Below, in pieces: positions 8,084 through 16,691 of a stretch of 64,000 bases of DNA. The DNA is taken from positions 248,001 to 312,000 of the forward strand of contig JAGDZJ010000004.1 of the NCBI GenBank assembly GCA_049115955.1, in the 5' to 3' direction. A model generated the notes under the pieces. It saw only the letters and a list, made by a program, of their open reading frames with translations, had not been told where the DNA came from and ran no database searches. The first letter of the stretch is position 1. Every line of letters starts with the position of its first letter. This DNA is from Salinispirillum sp049115955. Lineage in GTDB: Bacteria; Pseudomonadota; Gammaproteobacteria; Pseudomonadales; Natronospirillaceae. A program made the position numbers and the translations under genes.

Positions 8084-9625
8084 ATGCAGCAACTGAATCC
8101 TTCAGAAATCAGTGAAGTGATCAAGAAGCGCATTGAGGGTCTCAATGTCTCTTCTGAAGCAAAAAATGAAGGCACTATCGTGTCGGTATCTGACGGTATC
8201 GTACGTATTCACGGTCTTGCCGATGTAATGTACGGTGAAATGATTGCCTTTGAAGGTGGTCTGTACGGTATGGCACTGAACTTGGAGCGTGACTCCGTCG
8301 GTGCTGTGGTACTGGGCGACTATAAAGGTTTGGCCGAAGGTCAGAAATGTCATTGCACCGGTCGTATCCTTGAAGTCCCGGTAGGCCCTGGCCTGATGGG
8401 TCGTGTCTTGGACGCATTGGGTAACCCAATCGATGGCAAAGGCCCCGTAGACTCGGTCGGCACGGATGCTATCGAAAAGGTAGCGCCCGGCGTAATCGCC
8501 CGCCAATCGGTCGATCAGCCTTTGCAAACCGGTTATAAAGCCGTTGATGCCATGGTGCCAATCGGCCGTGGTCAGCGTGAATTGATCATCGGTGACCGCC
8601 AGACGGGTAAAACCGCCATGGCGATCGATGCCATCATCGCGCAGAAAGAAACGGGCGTTAAGTGTGTCTACGTTGCAATCGGTCAGAAACAATCGACCAT
8701 CGCTAACGTAGTACGCAAGCTAGAAGAGCACGATGCGTTGAAACACACCATCATCGTAGCCGCTTCTGCTTCTACCCCGGCTTCTATGCAGTTCTTGGCG
8801 CCATACTCTGGCTGCACCATGGGCGAATACTTCCGTGATCGCGGCGAAGACGCATTGATCGTATACGATGACCTGTCAAAGCAGGCTGTTGCATACCGTC
8901 AGATCTCTCTGCTGTTGCGTCGTCCGCCAGGCCGTGAAGCTTATCCTGGTGACGTTTTCTATCTGCACTCTCGTTTGCTTGAGCGCGCTTCACGCGTTAA
9001 CGCGGAAGAAGTAGAAAAGCTGACCAACGGCGAAGTGAAAGGTAAAACCGGTTCTTTGACCGCTCTGCCAATCATTGAAACCCAAGGTGGTGACGTATCG
9101 GCATTCGTACCGACCAACGTAATCTCCATCACCGACGGTCAGATCTTCCTCGAAACCAACCTGTTCAACTCCGGTATTCGTCCGGCGATGAACGCCGGTA
9201 TTTCGGTTTCTCGGGTAGGTGGTGCGGCGCAGACTAAAGTGGTTAAGAAATTGTCTGGTGGTATCCGTACCGCATTGGCTCAGTATCGTGAATTGGCGGC
9301 ATTCTCGCAGTTCGCTTCTGATCTGGATGAGGCGACTCGTGCCCAGCTGGACCACGGTGAGCGTGTAACCGAGCTGATGAAGCAAGCTCAGTATGCGCCA
9401 CTGTCTATCGCTCAAATGGCGGTGTCTATCTTCGCAGCGAACGAGGGTTACCTCAAAGACGTAGCGGTGAGTGACATTGGTTCTTTCGAGTCAGACTTGC
9501 ACAAATTCATGCAAGCGGAATACGCCGATTTGATGAAGGACATCGTTGCCACCGGCAAATACGATGAAAGCATCGAGAAAGCGTTCCGTGAAGGCATTGA
9601 GAAGTTTAAAGCTTCACGTGCCTGA
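8084..9625 (+). CDS. atpA: ATP synthase F1 subunit alpha
   Basis: This is the non-catalytic nucleotide-binding subunit, three copies per F1. The 513 residues equal the E. coli length. Walker A GDRQTGKT starts at about residue 170. The ALIVYDDLSKQAVAYR segment and the arginine-finger region SVSRVGGAAQ follow. A strong hairpin follows in the 73-base gap before atpG. Confidence 0.98.
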   Translation: MQQLNPSEISEVIKKRIEGLNVSSEAKNEGTIVSVSDGIVRIHGLADVMYGEMIAFEGGLYGMALNLERDSVGAVVLGDYKGLAEGQKCHCTGRILEVPVGPGLMGRVLDALGNPIDGKGPVDSVGTDAIEKVAPGVIARQSVDQPLQTGYKAVDAMVPIGRGQRELIIGDRQTGKTAMAIDAIIAQKETGVKCVYVAIGQKQSTIANVVRKLEEHDALKHTIIVAASASTPASMQFLAPYSGCTMGEYFRDRGEDALIVYDDLSKQAVAYRQISLLLRRPPGREAYPGDVFYLHSRLLERASRVNAEEVEKLTNGEVKGKTGSLTALPIIETQGGDVSAFVPTNVISITDGQIFLETNLFNSGIRPAMNAGISVSRVGGAAQTKVVKKLSGGIRTALAQYRELAAFSQFASDLDEATRAQLDHGERVTELMKQAQYAPLSIAQMAVSIFAANEGYLKDVAVSDIGSFESDLHKFMQAEYADLMKDIVATGKYDESIEKAFREGIEKFKASRA

Positions 9626-9643
9626 GCTGGTTCCTGATCATAT

Positions 9644-9678
9644 CTGGGCAGTTGCCGCGTAGCGGCAATACTGCCCAG
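9644..9678 (+). other. Strong RNA hairpin between atpA and atpG
   Basis: CTGGGCAG (9644-9651) plus TTGCCGC (9652-9658) pair with GCGGCAA (9662-9668) and CTGCCCAG (9671-9678). The loop is GTA and there is a two-base TA bulge, giving 15 base pairs in total. It ends 20 bases before the atpG start and is not followed by a T-run. This is the most stable of the four hairpins in the operon and points to RNA processing or stability control rather than termination. Confidence 0.8.
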
Positions 9679-9698
9679 GTTAGTTTGAGGCGATAATT

Positions 9699-10568
9699 AT
9701 GGCAGCCGGAAAAGAGATACGCTCCAAAATTGGGAGCATCAAGAACACGCAGAAAATCACCTCCGCTATGGAGATGGTGTCGGCGAGCAAGATGCGCAAA
9801 GCCCAGGACCGGATGCAAGCCACCAAGCCGTATTCTGAAAAAGTACGTCTGGTGATCGGCCACATCGCGAACGCCGATACCGACTATAACTACACTCACC
9901 CGTACCTCGAAGAGCGTGCGGTGAAGAATGTAGGCTATATCATGGTATCGACCGACCGTGGTCTGTGTGGTGGTCTGAACGCCAACATGTTCAAGGCCGC
10001 ACTGAAGTCGATCACTGAATGGAAGAATCAGGGCGTAGGCGTTGAGGTCTGCACCATCGGTAATAAGGGCGCGGGATTTTTCCGCAAAATCGGCTTGCGC
10101 AGCGCTGCAGCCACGAGCTCACTGGGCGACAAACCGGAAGTCAAAGACGTCATCGGTTCTGTTCAGGTTATGCTCCAGAAATACAACAAGGGTGAAATTG
10201 ACCGCTTGTTTCTGGTTTATAACGAGTTCGTCAACACCATGACGCAGACCCCTAACGTCGAGCAATTGTTGCCTTTGGTAGCAGCGGAAGACGAGACGGC
10301 GAAGCGTGACATTTGGGAATACATTTACGAGCCAACGCCTAAGCAGTTGTTGGACGGTTTGTTTTCTCGTTATGTCGAGTCACTGGTGTATCAGGCCGTG
10401 GTAGAGAATCTGGCTTGTGAGCAGGCCGCGCGGATGATGGCAATGAAGAACGCGACTGATAATGCTGGAGATTTGATGGACGCGCTGGCGTTGGAATACA
10501 ACAAAGCCCGTCAAGCCAGTATTACGCAGGAATTGTCAGAGATCGTTAGCGGCGCCATGGCGGTGTAG
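9699..10568 (+). CDS. atpG: ATP synthase F1 subunit gamma
   Basis: Subunit gamma is the central rotor shaft, one copy per enzyme. The 289-residue protein has the N-terminal GKEIRSKIGSIKNTQKIT helix, the STDRGLCGGLN motif at about residues 87-97, and the C-terminal coiled-coil helix with ARQASITQELSEIVSGA. It starts at ATG 9699 with GAGG at 9687-9690. It is 37 bases from atpD, the only fairly short gap in this half of the operon without a substantial hairpin. Confidence 0.97.
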   Translation: MAAGKEIRSKIGSIKNTQKITSAMEMVSASKMRKAQDRMQATKPYSEKVRLVIGHIANADTDYNYTHPYLEERAVKNVGYIMVSTDRGLCGGLNANMFKAALKSITEWKNQGVGVEVCTIGNKGAGFFRKIGLRSAAATSSLGDKPEVKDVIGSVQVMLQKYNKGEIDRLFLVYNEFVNTMTQTPNVEQLLPLVAAEDETAKRDIWEYIYEPTPKQLLDGLFSRYVESLVYQAVVENLACEQAARMMAMKNATDNAGDLMDALALEYNKARQASITQELSEIVSGAMAV

Positions 10569-10605
10569 CGAGCTCCCCAATATTCGGGATTGAGAGGAAA
10601 TACTA

Positions 10606-12012
10606 ATGAGTAGCGGAAAGATCGTACAGATCATCGGCGCGGTAGTAGACGTGGAATTCCCACGTGATTCCGTGCCTAAAGTGTATGACGCCCTGACCGT
10701 GGCAGGTAAAGACCTGACCCTGGAAGTTCAGCAGCAGCTGGGCGACGGCGTTGTACGTGCCATTGCCATGGGTGCGTCCGAAGGACTCACGCGTGGACTG
10801 GACGTTAGCAATACCAATGGTCCTATCATGGTTCCTGTGGGCGTCGAAACCCTGGGTCGCATCATGGACGTATTGGGTAACCCTATTGATGAGCGTGGCC
10901 CGATTGGTGAAAAAGACCGTATGTCTATTCACCGTGACGCGCCTACCTACGCTGAGCAAGCACAGAGCCAGGAAATTCTGGAAACGGGCATCAAGGTTAT
11001 CGACCTGATCTGCCCGTTCGCCAAGGGTGGTAAAGTCGGTCTGTTCGGTGGTGCCGGTGTGGGTAAAACCGTAAACATGCTTGAGCTGATCAACAACATC
11101 GCCAAAGAGCACTCAGGTTTGTCTGTGTTCGCTGGTGTTGGTGAGCGTACTCGTGAAGGTAACGACTTCTACCACGAGATGTCAGAAGCCGGTGTTATCC
11201 AATTGGAAAACCTGCCTGAGTCTAAGGTAGCGATGGTATACGGTCAGATGAACGAGCCACCGGGTAACCGTTTGCGCGTTGCATTGACCGGTTTGACCAT
11301 GGCTGAGCGTTTCCGTGATGAAGGCCGTGATGTACTGTTCTTCGTCGACAACATCTATCGTTATACCTTGGCCGGTACGGAAGTATCAGCACTGCTGGGC
11401 CGTATGCCTTCAGCGGTAGGTTATCAGCCAACACTGGCTGAAGAGATGGGTGCACTGCAGGAACGTATCACGTCAACCAAGTCTGGTTCTATCACCTCCG
11501 TACAGGCGGTATACGTACCAGCGGATGACTTGACTGACCCATCACCTGCGACCACTTTTGCTCACTTGGACGCGACTGTTGTATTGAGCCGTGACATCGC
11601 TGCACTGGGTATCTACCCCGCAGTAGATCCACTGGACTCAACGTCTCGTCAGCTTGATCCTTTGGTCATCGGCCGTGAACACTACGACGTGGCTCGTGAT
11701 ACGCAGGAAGTGTTGCAGCGTTACAACGAACTGAAAGACATCATCGCCATCTTGGGTATGGACGAGTTGTCTGACGAAGACAAGCAGATCGTTGCACGCG
11801 CACGTAAAATTCAGCGCTTCCTGTCTCAGCCTTTCCACGTGGCCGAGATCTTCACTGGCGCCCCTGGTAAGTACGTGTCGTTGAAAGACACCATCAGCGG
11901 TTTCCAGGGCATTCTGGACGGTAACTACGACCACATCCCTGAGCAGTTCTTCTACATGAAGGGCACCATTCAGGAAGTGATCGAAGGCTACGAAGCCAGC
12001 AAGGCCAAATGA
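10606..12012 (+). CDS. atpD: ATP synthase F1 subunit beta
   Basis: This is the catalytic subunit, three copies per F1. The 468-residue protein has Walker A GGAGVGKT at about residues 148-155, the catalytic-glutamate segment GERTREGNDFY, the FFVDNIYRYT Walker B region and the conserved SALLGRMPSAVGYQPTL block. The DELSDEDK (DELSEED-type) motif lies near residue 385. The ribosome site GAGAGGAAA precedes ATG 10606. A hairpin with a short T-run separates it from atpC. Confidence 0.98.
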   Translation: MSSGKIVQIIGAVVDVEFPRDSVPKVYDALTVAGKDLTLEVQQQLGDGVVRAIAMGASEGLTRGLDVSNTNGPIMVPVGVETLGRIMDVLGNPIDERGPIGEKDRMSIHRDAPTYAEQAQSQEILETGIKVIDLICPFAKGGKVGLFGGAGVGKTVNMLELINNIAKEHSGLSVFAGVGERTREGNDFYHEMSEAGVIQLENLPESKVAMVYGQMNEPPGNRLRVALTGLTMAERFRDEGRDVLFFVDNIYRYTLAGTEVSALLGRMPSAVGYQPTLAEEMGALQERITSTKSGSITSVQAVYVPADDLTDPSPATTFAHLDATVVLSRDIAALGIYPAVDPLDSTSRQLDPLVIGREHYDVARDTQEVLQRYNELKDIIAILGMDELSDEDKQIVARARKIQRFLSQPFHVAEIFTGAPGKYVSLKDTISGFQGILDGNYDHIPEQFFYMKGTIQEVIEGYEASKAK

Positions 12013-12015
12013 TGG

Positions 12016-12054
12016 AAGCCGGCCTTGCTCGGTTGTAACGGCAAGGCTGGTTTT
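12016..12054 (+). terminator. Hairpin with short T-run between atpD and atpC, possible partial terminator
   Basis: CCGGCCTTGC (12019-12028) pairs with GCAAGGCTGG (12041-12050), with one G-U pair. Three more pairs can form between AAG and the following TTTT (12051-12054). It begins three bases after the atpD stop codon. Four Ts are too few for full termination, but partial termination or 3'-end protection is plausible and would lower atpC relative to atpD. Confidence 0.6.
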
Positions 12055-12078
12055 CAGTGATCCCTTAGGGAGAGAATG

Positions 12079-12501
12079 ATGGCAATGACTGTACATTGCG
12101 ATATCGTCAGCGCTGAAGGCAAGATCTTTTCAGGTCTGGTTGAGTTTTTAGTCGCCAGTGGCTCCATGGGTGAGTTGGGTATTTTACCCAACCACGCACC
12201 GCTGCTGACCACGCTTGAGCCAGGCTATATTAAGATCACCCGACAGGGCGGCAAAGAAGAAATGATGTATGTATCCGGTGGCTTCTTGGAAGTGCAGCCG
12301 AACTTACTGACCATTCTTGCTGATACTGTAACCCGAGCGGATGATATCGATCAGGCGGCAGCAGAAAAAGCCGCTGAAGAAGCGAAAAAAGACATGGAGC
12401 ATCTCACTGGCGACGTCGATTATGCATACGCCGCAGCGCGATTGGCAGAAGCCATGGCGCAATTGCGAGTGCTCGAAGCAGCGCGCCGTCGACGTAAGTA
12501 A
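12079..12501 (+). CDS. atpC: ATP synthase F1 subunit epsilon
   Basis: Subunit epsilon couples the rotor to the c-ring and can inhibit ATP hydrolysis. The 140-residue product has the N-terminal beta-sandwich (FLVASGSMGELGILPNHAPLLT at about residues 25-46) and a C-terminal helical pair ending in basic residues. ATGs at 12076 and 12079 are tandem. I choose 12079 because AGGGAGAG (12067-12074) is better spaced for it and the family starts MAMT. This is the last gene of the operon. Confidence 0.95.
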   Translation: MAMTVHCDIVSAEGKIFSGLVEFLVASGSMGELGILPNHAPLLTTLEPGYIKITRQGGKEEMMYVSGGFLEVQPNLLTILADTVTRADDIDQAAAEKAAEEAKKDMEHLTGDVDYAYAAARLAEAMAQLRVLEAARRRRK

Positions 12502-12540
12502 TTAGGTAACATCAGTTACTTACTCGATCAGCGATGCTAA

Positions 12541-12569
12541 AAAAGCGACCCAAGGGTCGCTTTTTTTTT
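12541..12569 (+). terminator. Intrinsic terminator of the atp operon
   Basis: GCGACC (12545-12550) pairs with GGTCGC (12555-12560) around loop CAAG. Flanking A and T runs extend the stem, and nine Ts follow at 12561-12569. It lies about 40 bases after the atpC stop and is a textbook Rho-independent terminator. The rest of the gap to glmU holds a TTGACA at 12654-12659 without a well-spaced -10, so the glmU promoter is uncertain. Confidence 0.9.
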
Positions 12570-12723
12570 GGTCACGATAAAGAGGTTACTGGGGGCTTGG
12601 TTTTTGGTTAGAGTTCATACTTCTTGTACAGCCTTTGTAATGTCACAGAAAAATTGACAAATAGAAGGGTATGAATATCGCCAACAAGGCTTAGAATGAG
12701 CGAATCATAGGGAGAAACTCAGA

Positions 12724-14082
12724 ATGTCAGTACACATTGTCATATTAGCCGCGGGTCAGGGCACGCGCATGAAGTCGAAGTTGCCCAAGGTATTGCATCC
12801 GTTGGCTGGGACGCCCATGGTGCAGCATGTGGTCGACACGGCGCGCCAATTGGGCAGCGAAATTACTCTAGTGGTTGGTCATGGTGCCGACGCCGTACGC
12901 GCGCAGTTTGCTGATCAACCGGTGCGTTTCGTTACCCAAGCGGAACAACTGGGCACCGGGCACGCTGTCGCCCAAGCCTTGCCGCACATTCAAGCCGACC
13001 AGCGTGTATTGATACTCTACGCTGACGTTCCGCTTATTCAGCCAGAAGCGCTGAAGCCTTTGCTGACCGGTGCCGATGCTTCGGGCTTAACGTTGTTAAC
13101 GGCGACGTTAGATAATCCGGCCGGATATGGGCGTATTGTACGCGAAAAGCAGTCAATTGCTGCTATCGTTGAACAAAAAGACGCCACGTCTGAGCAGTTA
13201 CTTATTCAAGAAATCAACACCGGCATTATGGCCGTGCCCGGTGATTGGTTGCAAAAAGCCCTGCCACGGCTTGATAACAGTAACGCACAAAATGAATATT
13301 ATTTGACCGATCTGGTCGCCATGGCGGTGCAAGATGGTCTTGCGGTTAACGGTGTGCAGGCGGATGATCTCATTGCCACGCAAGGCGTTAACAACCGTGT
13401 GCAGTTGGCGGCACTTGAACGCGAATACCAACGTCGCCGTGTCGAGGAACTGATGTTGCAAGGCGTCACCGTCATCGACCCCGCGCGTTTGGATTTGCGT
13501 GGCCCAGTAGAGAGCGGGACGGATAACCACATCGACGTTAACGTCATTTTGGATACCGTCACCTTGGGGTCTAATGTGACCATAGGTGCCAACTGCATTA
13601 TTCGCCGCAGTCATATCGCAGACGGCGCCGTCATTCTGGATAACACCTTGATCGAAGACGCCATCGTCGGCCCCGCAGCACAAGTTGGCCCGTTTGCTCG
13701 CTTGCGCCCGGGTACCGAGCTGGCCGCTAAGGCAAAAGTCGGTAACTTCGTCGAGGTCAAAAAAGCCCACATTGGCGAAGGTGCTAAGGTAAACCACCTG
13801 ACGTATGTTGGTGATGCCCGGGTCGGCGCAGGCGCGAATATCGGTGCAGGCACCATTACTTGTAACTACGACGGCGTGAATAAGTTTTTAACGGTTATCG
13901 GTGCGGGCGCTTTTATTGGTTCGAACAGCACCTTAATTGCTCCAGTCACCATCGGCGACGGTGGTTACGTCGGTGCCGGTTCGGTAATCAGCAAAGACGC
14001 GCCCGCACAACAGCTGACCTTGGCCCGTGCCAAGCAGCTCACCTTATCCAAATGGCAACGCCCCACAAAAAAGGACGCCTAA
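12724..14082 (+). CDS. glmU: Bifunctional GlmU, N-acetylglucosamine-1-P uridyltransferase / glucosamine-1-P acetyltransferase
   Basis: GlmU makes UDP-GlcNAc for peptidoglycan and lipopolysaccharide: it acetylates glucosamine-1-phosphate, then uridylates it. The 452-residue protein has the N-terminal pyrophosphorylase signature LAAGQGTRMKSKLPK (about residues 7-21). From about residue 250 it has a left-handed beta-helix of hexapeptide repeats containing the acetyl-CoA site (GNFVEVKK, TYVGDA, GAGTITCNYDG). It starts at ATG 12724 behind GGGAGAAA. A HAD gene and glmS follow, so the UDP-GlcNAc precursor steps are together. Confidence 0.97.
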   Translation: MSVHIVILAAGQGTRMKSKLPKVLHPLAGTPMVQHVVDTARQLGSEITLVVGHGADAVRAQFADQPVRFVTQAEQLGTGHAVAQALPHIQADQRVLILYADVPLIQPEALKPLLTGADASGLTLLTATLDNPAGYGRIVREKQSIAAIVEQKDATSEQLLIQEINTGIMAVPGDWLQKALPRLDNSNAQNEYYLTDLVAMAVQDGLAVNGVQADDLIATQGVNNRVQLAALEREYQRRRVEELMLQGVTVIDPARLDLRGPVESGTDNHIDVNVILDTVTLGSNVTIGANCIIRRSHIADGAVILDNTLIEDAIVGPAAQVGPFARLRPGTELAAKAKVGNFVEVKKAHIGEGAKVNHLTYVGDARVGAGANIGAGTITCNYDGVNKFLTVIGAGAFIGSNSTLIAPVTIGDGGYVGAGSVISKDAPAQQLTLARAKQLTLSKWQRPTKKDA

Positions 14083-14085
14083 ACC

Positions 14086-14733
14086 ATGACGACTGAAACG
14101 GCTTTTGCCGCCATCTTGTTTGATTGTGATGGCGTATTGGTGGATTCTGAAACGATCGCGACTCGTGCCTTACATCGCTCGCTACAGGGTGTGGGTCTGA
14201 CCCTGACCGAGCACGATGTCGCACAACAGTTCACCGGCCATGCGTGGCCGCGTTGCATTGAAATGATTGAAGAGCTGATCGGCCGAACCTTGCCCGATAC
14301 GTTCTTAGCCGACAATCGGCAGTACTTTGAAAGCCTGATGGCCGATGCTTTGATACCAATGGACGGCATTGCTGAAATGTTACCGGCGCTGTCTTTGCCG
14401 TTCGCCGTCGTCACTAACTCGCGTACGCAAGAATTGGCGTTCAAGCTGCGAGTATCGGGACTCGACCCCTTCTTCACGGCCGATGCGCGCTTTGATGCAG
14501 AGGCCATGGGTGTCGCCAAGCCTGACCCGGCTATATACCGACAAGCTGCAGAACGCCTTGGGTACGATATTAAGCAGTGCTTGATCATTGAAGACAGCTA
14601 TCCGGGGCTCGTGGCCGGCACAGAGAGCGGCGCGACCGTCTGGGCGTATCGTCCAACCGTCACGGCTGAACAACTGACACAACTGGGTGTGACGCGCATC
14701 ATCGAAGACTGGCGCGAATTCCCCGCTTTATAA
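14086..14733 (+). CDS. HAD-superfamily phosphatase between glmU and glmS
   Basis: The 215-residue protein is a haloacid-dehalogenase-type hydrolase with a helical cap, of the beta-phosphoglucomutase/YieH-like class. Motif I is LFDCDGVLVDSE with nucleophile D13 and acid D15. Motif II is the VVTNS threonine/asparagine strand. K145 lies in GVAKPDP, and motif IV is IIEDSYPGL. It is a likely sugar-phosphate or small phosphate-ester phosphatase; the substrate cannot be read from the sequence. It starts three bases after glmU, so the two are co-translated. In pseudomonads this position holds the DeoR-type regulator glmR. Confidence 0.85.
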   Translation: MTTETAFAAILFDCDGVLVDSETIATRALHRSLQGVGLTLTEHDVAQQFTGHAWPRCIEMIEELIGRTLPDTFLADNRQYFESLMADALIPMDGIAEMLPALSLPFAVVTNSRTQELAFKLRVSGLDPFFTADARFDAEAMGVAKPDPAIYRQAAERLGYDIKQCLIIEDSYPGLVAGTESGATVWAYRPTVTAEQLTQLGVTRIIEDWREFPAL

Positions 14734-14849
14734 GTGATACCCATACAAACGTATTTAAACGCGCGTTAGGCTGCAAGTCCGAAGCGCCAAGCAATTAAAC
14801 TGGCTTATGGTATGGCATCAACATACCGCAAGCACCTGGAGGAAAGGAT

Positions 14850-16670
14850 ATGTGTGGCATCGTCGGCGCTGTGGCGCAACGTGATATCGTTGAAATATTG
14901 GTAGAAGGCTTGCGCCGCTTGGAATACCGCGGGTACGACAGCGCTGGCGTGGCGGTCATGCAGGCTAATGGCACACTGGAACAGACCAAGCGCTTAGGCA
15001 AGGTATCGGAACTGGCGGCAGCCTTAACCGAACAACCCTTATTGGGCGGCACTGGTATCGCTCATACGCGTTGGGCCACCCACGGTGAACCCAGCGAGAC
15101 CAACGCGCATCCACACCGCAGCGGCGGTATTGTTGTGGTGCACAATGGCATCATTGAAAACCACCAGACACTGCGCAACGAACTAAAGGCCAAAGGCTAT
15201 GAATTTGTGTCGCAGACCGACACCGAAGTCATCGCTCACCTCATCGCCGATTTACGCACCCAGCATGGCAGCTTGGTCGAGGCCGTTCAGGCCGCGCGTA
15301 AATTGTTGGATGGTGCCTACGGCACCGCCGTGATGGATACCGGCGAGCCGGAGACCATCGTTGTGGCCCGTTCCGGCGCACCTTTGGTGATTGGCTACGG
15401 CATTGGAGAACACTTTGTCGCGTCGGATCAATTAGCCTTGTTGCCGGTTACCCGTCGTTTTCAGTACCTGGAAGAAGGCGACGTGGCGGAAGTTAAGCGC
15501 ACCTCAGTACGCATCTTTGATCAGAACGATAAAGTGGTCGAACGGGAAATCATTGAGAGCACCGTGATGCACGACGCCGGTGATAAGGCCGGATTCCGTC
15601 ATTTCATGTTGAAAGAGATCCACGAACAGCCATCCAGCCTGCGCGCCACATTAGAAGGCCGCATTACGTCGGGCCGCGTCGTGGCAGAAGCCTTCGGCGC
15701 GGGCAGTATCGACATTTTACGTGACATTCAGGCTGTACAGATCATTGCCTGTGGTACGTCTTATCACGCCGGTATGGTTGCGCGGTATTGGTTTGAAGAG
15801 ATCGCCGGTATCCCTTGCCAAGTGGAAATCGCCTCCGAGTTCCGCTATCGCAAGTCTGTGGTACTGCCCAACAGCTTGTTGGTCACCATCTCACAGTCTG
15901 GTGAAACCGCTGATACTTTGGCTGCCTTGCGCTTGGCGAAAGAATTGGGCTACACGGCTTCGTTGACCATCTGTAACGCGCCGGGCTCCTCACTGGTACG
16001 TGAATCCGACCTTGCCTATATGATGCGCGCCGGTGTGGAAATCGGTGTGGCTTCAACCAAAGCCTTTACCGTGCAGTTGACCGGCCTGTTGTTGCTCACC
16101 ATGAGCATTGCGCAAGAACAGGGCAAAAACGTTAAGCCCATGGTTGAACTGCTGAATCAGTTGCCGACCTTGGTTGAACAAGCTTTGCTGCTGTCATCGA
16201 GCATTGAAGAATTGGCGGAAGACTTTGCACACAAGCATCACGCCTTATTTCTCGGGCGTGGCACGCAATACCCCATCGCGATGGAAGGCGCGCTGAAACT
16301 CAAAGAGATTTCCTATATTCACGCTGAAGCCTACGCCGCAGGCGAGCTGAAACACGGCCCACTGGCGTTGATCGATGAAGACATGCCCGTCATCGTCGTT
16401 GCACCCAACAACGACCTGTTGGAAAAGCTGAAATCGAACATGGAAGAAGTGCGCGCGCGAGGCGGCCAGCTGTACGTGTTTGCGGACGAAAACGCCAACA
16501 TGGAACCGGAGCCCGGTATTCAGGTGATTACCATGCAGACCGTGCCTGACTTGCTGGCACCGGTGGTCTACACCATACCGCTGCAGTTGTTGTCGTACTA
16601 TGTAGCCTTGATTAAAGGGACGGATGTGGACCAGCCGAGGAACTTGGCTAAGAGTGTTACGGTGGAGTAA
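14850..16670 (+). CDS. glmS: Glutamine-fructose-6-phosphate aminotransferase GlmS
   Basis: GlmS makes glucosamine-6-phosphate from fructose-6-phosphate and glutamine, the committed step to UDP-GlcNAc. The 606-residue protein starts MCGIVGAV, so Cys2 becomes the N-terminal nucleophile of the glutaminase domain. Two SIS sugar-isomerase domains follow (ACGTSYHAG and FLGRGTQYPIAMEGALKLKE regions), and the C-terminus ends LAKSVTVE as in the family. GGAGGAAAGG before ATG 14850 is a strong ribosome site. The 116-base leader has a weak hairpin (14809-14827) but nothing like the Gram-positive glmS ribozyme. Confidence 0.97.
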   Translation: MCGIVGAVAQRDIVEILVEGLRRLEYRGYDSAGVAVMQANGTLEQTKRLGKVSELAAALTEQPLLGGTGIAHTRWATHGEPSETNAHPHRSGGIVVVHNGIIENHQTLRNELKAKGYEFVSQTDTEVIAHLIADLRTQHGSLVEAVQAARKLLDGAYGTAVMDTGEPETIVVARSGAPLVIGYGIGEHFVASDQLALLPVTRRFQYLEEGDVAEVKRTSVRIFDQNDKVVEREIIESTVMHDAGDKAGFRHFMLKEIHEQPSSLRATLEGRITSGRVVAEAFGAGSIDILRDIQAVQIIACGTSYHAGMVARYWFEEIAGIPCQVEIASEFRYRKSVVLPNSLLVTISQSGETADTLAALRLAKELGYTASLTICNAPGSSLVRESDLAYMMRAGVEIGVASTKAFTVQLTGLLLLTMSIAQEQGKNVKPMVELLNQLPTLVEQALLLSSSIEELAEDFAHKHHALFLGRGTQYPIAMEGALKLKEISYIHAEAYAAGELKHGPLALIDEDMPVIVVAPNNDLLEKLKSNMEEVRARGGQLYVFADENANMEPEPGIQVITMQTVPDLLAPVVYTIPLQLLSYYVALIKGTDVDQPRNLAKSVTVE

Positions 16671-16691
16671 AAGGTGGCGGTATAGGGGCGC

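Noticed and set aside
11828..11842. parS-like TTTCCACGTGG inside atpD
   Set aside because: Only half of the palindrome matches the parS consensus and the bases encode a conserved FHVAE segment of the beta subunit, so it is explained by coding.
12654..12659. TTGACA as the glmU promoter -35
   Set aside because: No -10 hexamer lies 16-18 bases downstream; nearby TATGAA and TAGAAT are badly spaced.
14734..14849. glmS ribozyme or GlmZ-type leader
   Set aside because: The gap is too short for the ribozyme and only a weak six-pair hairpin is seen.
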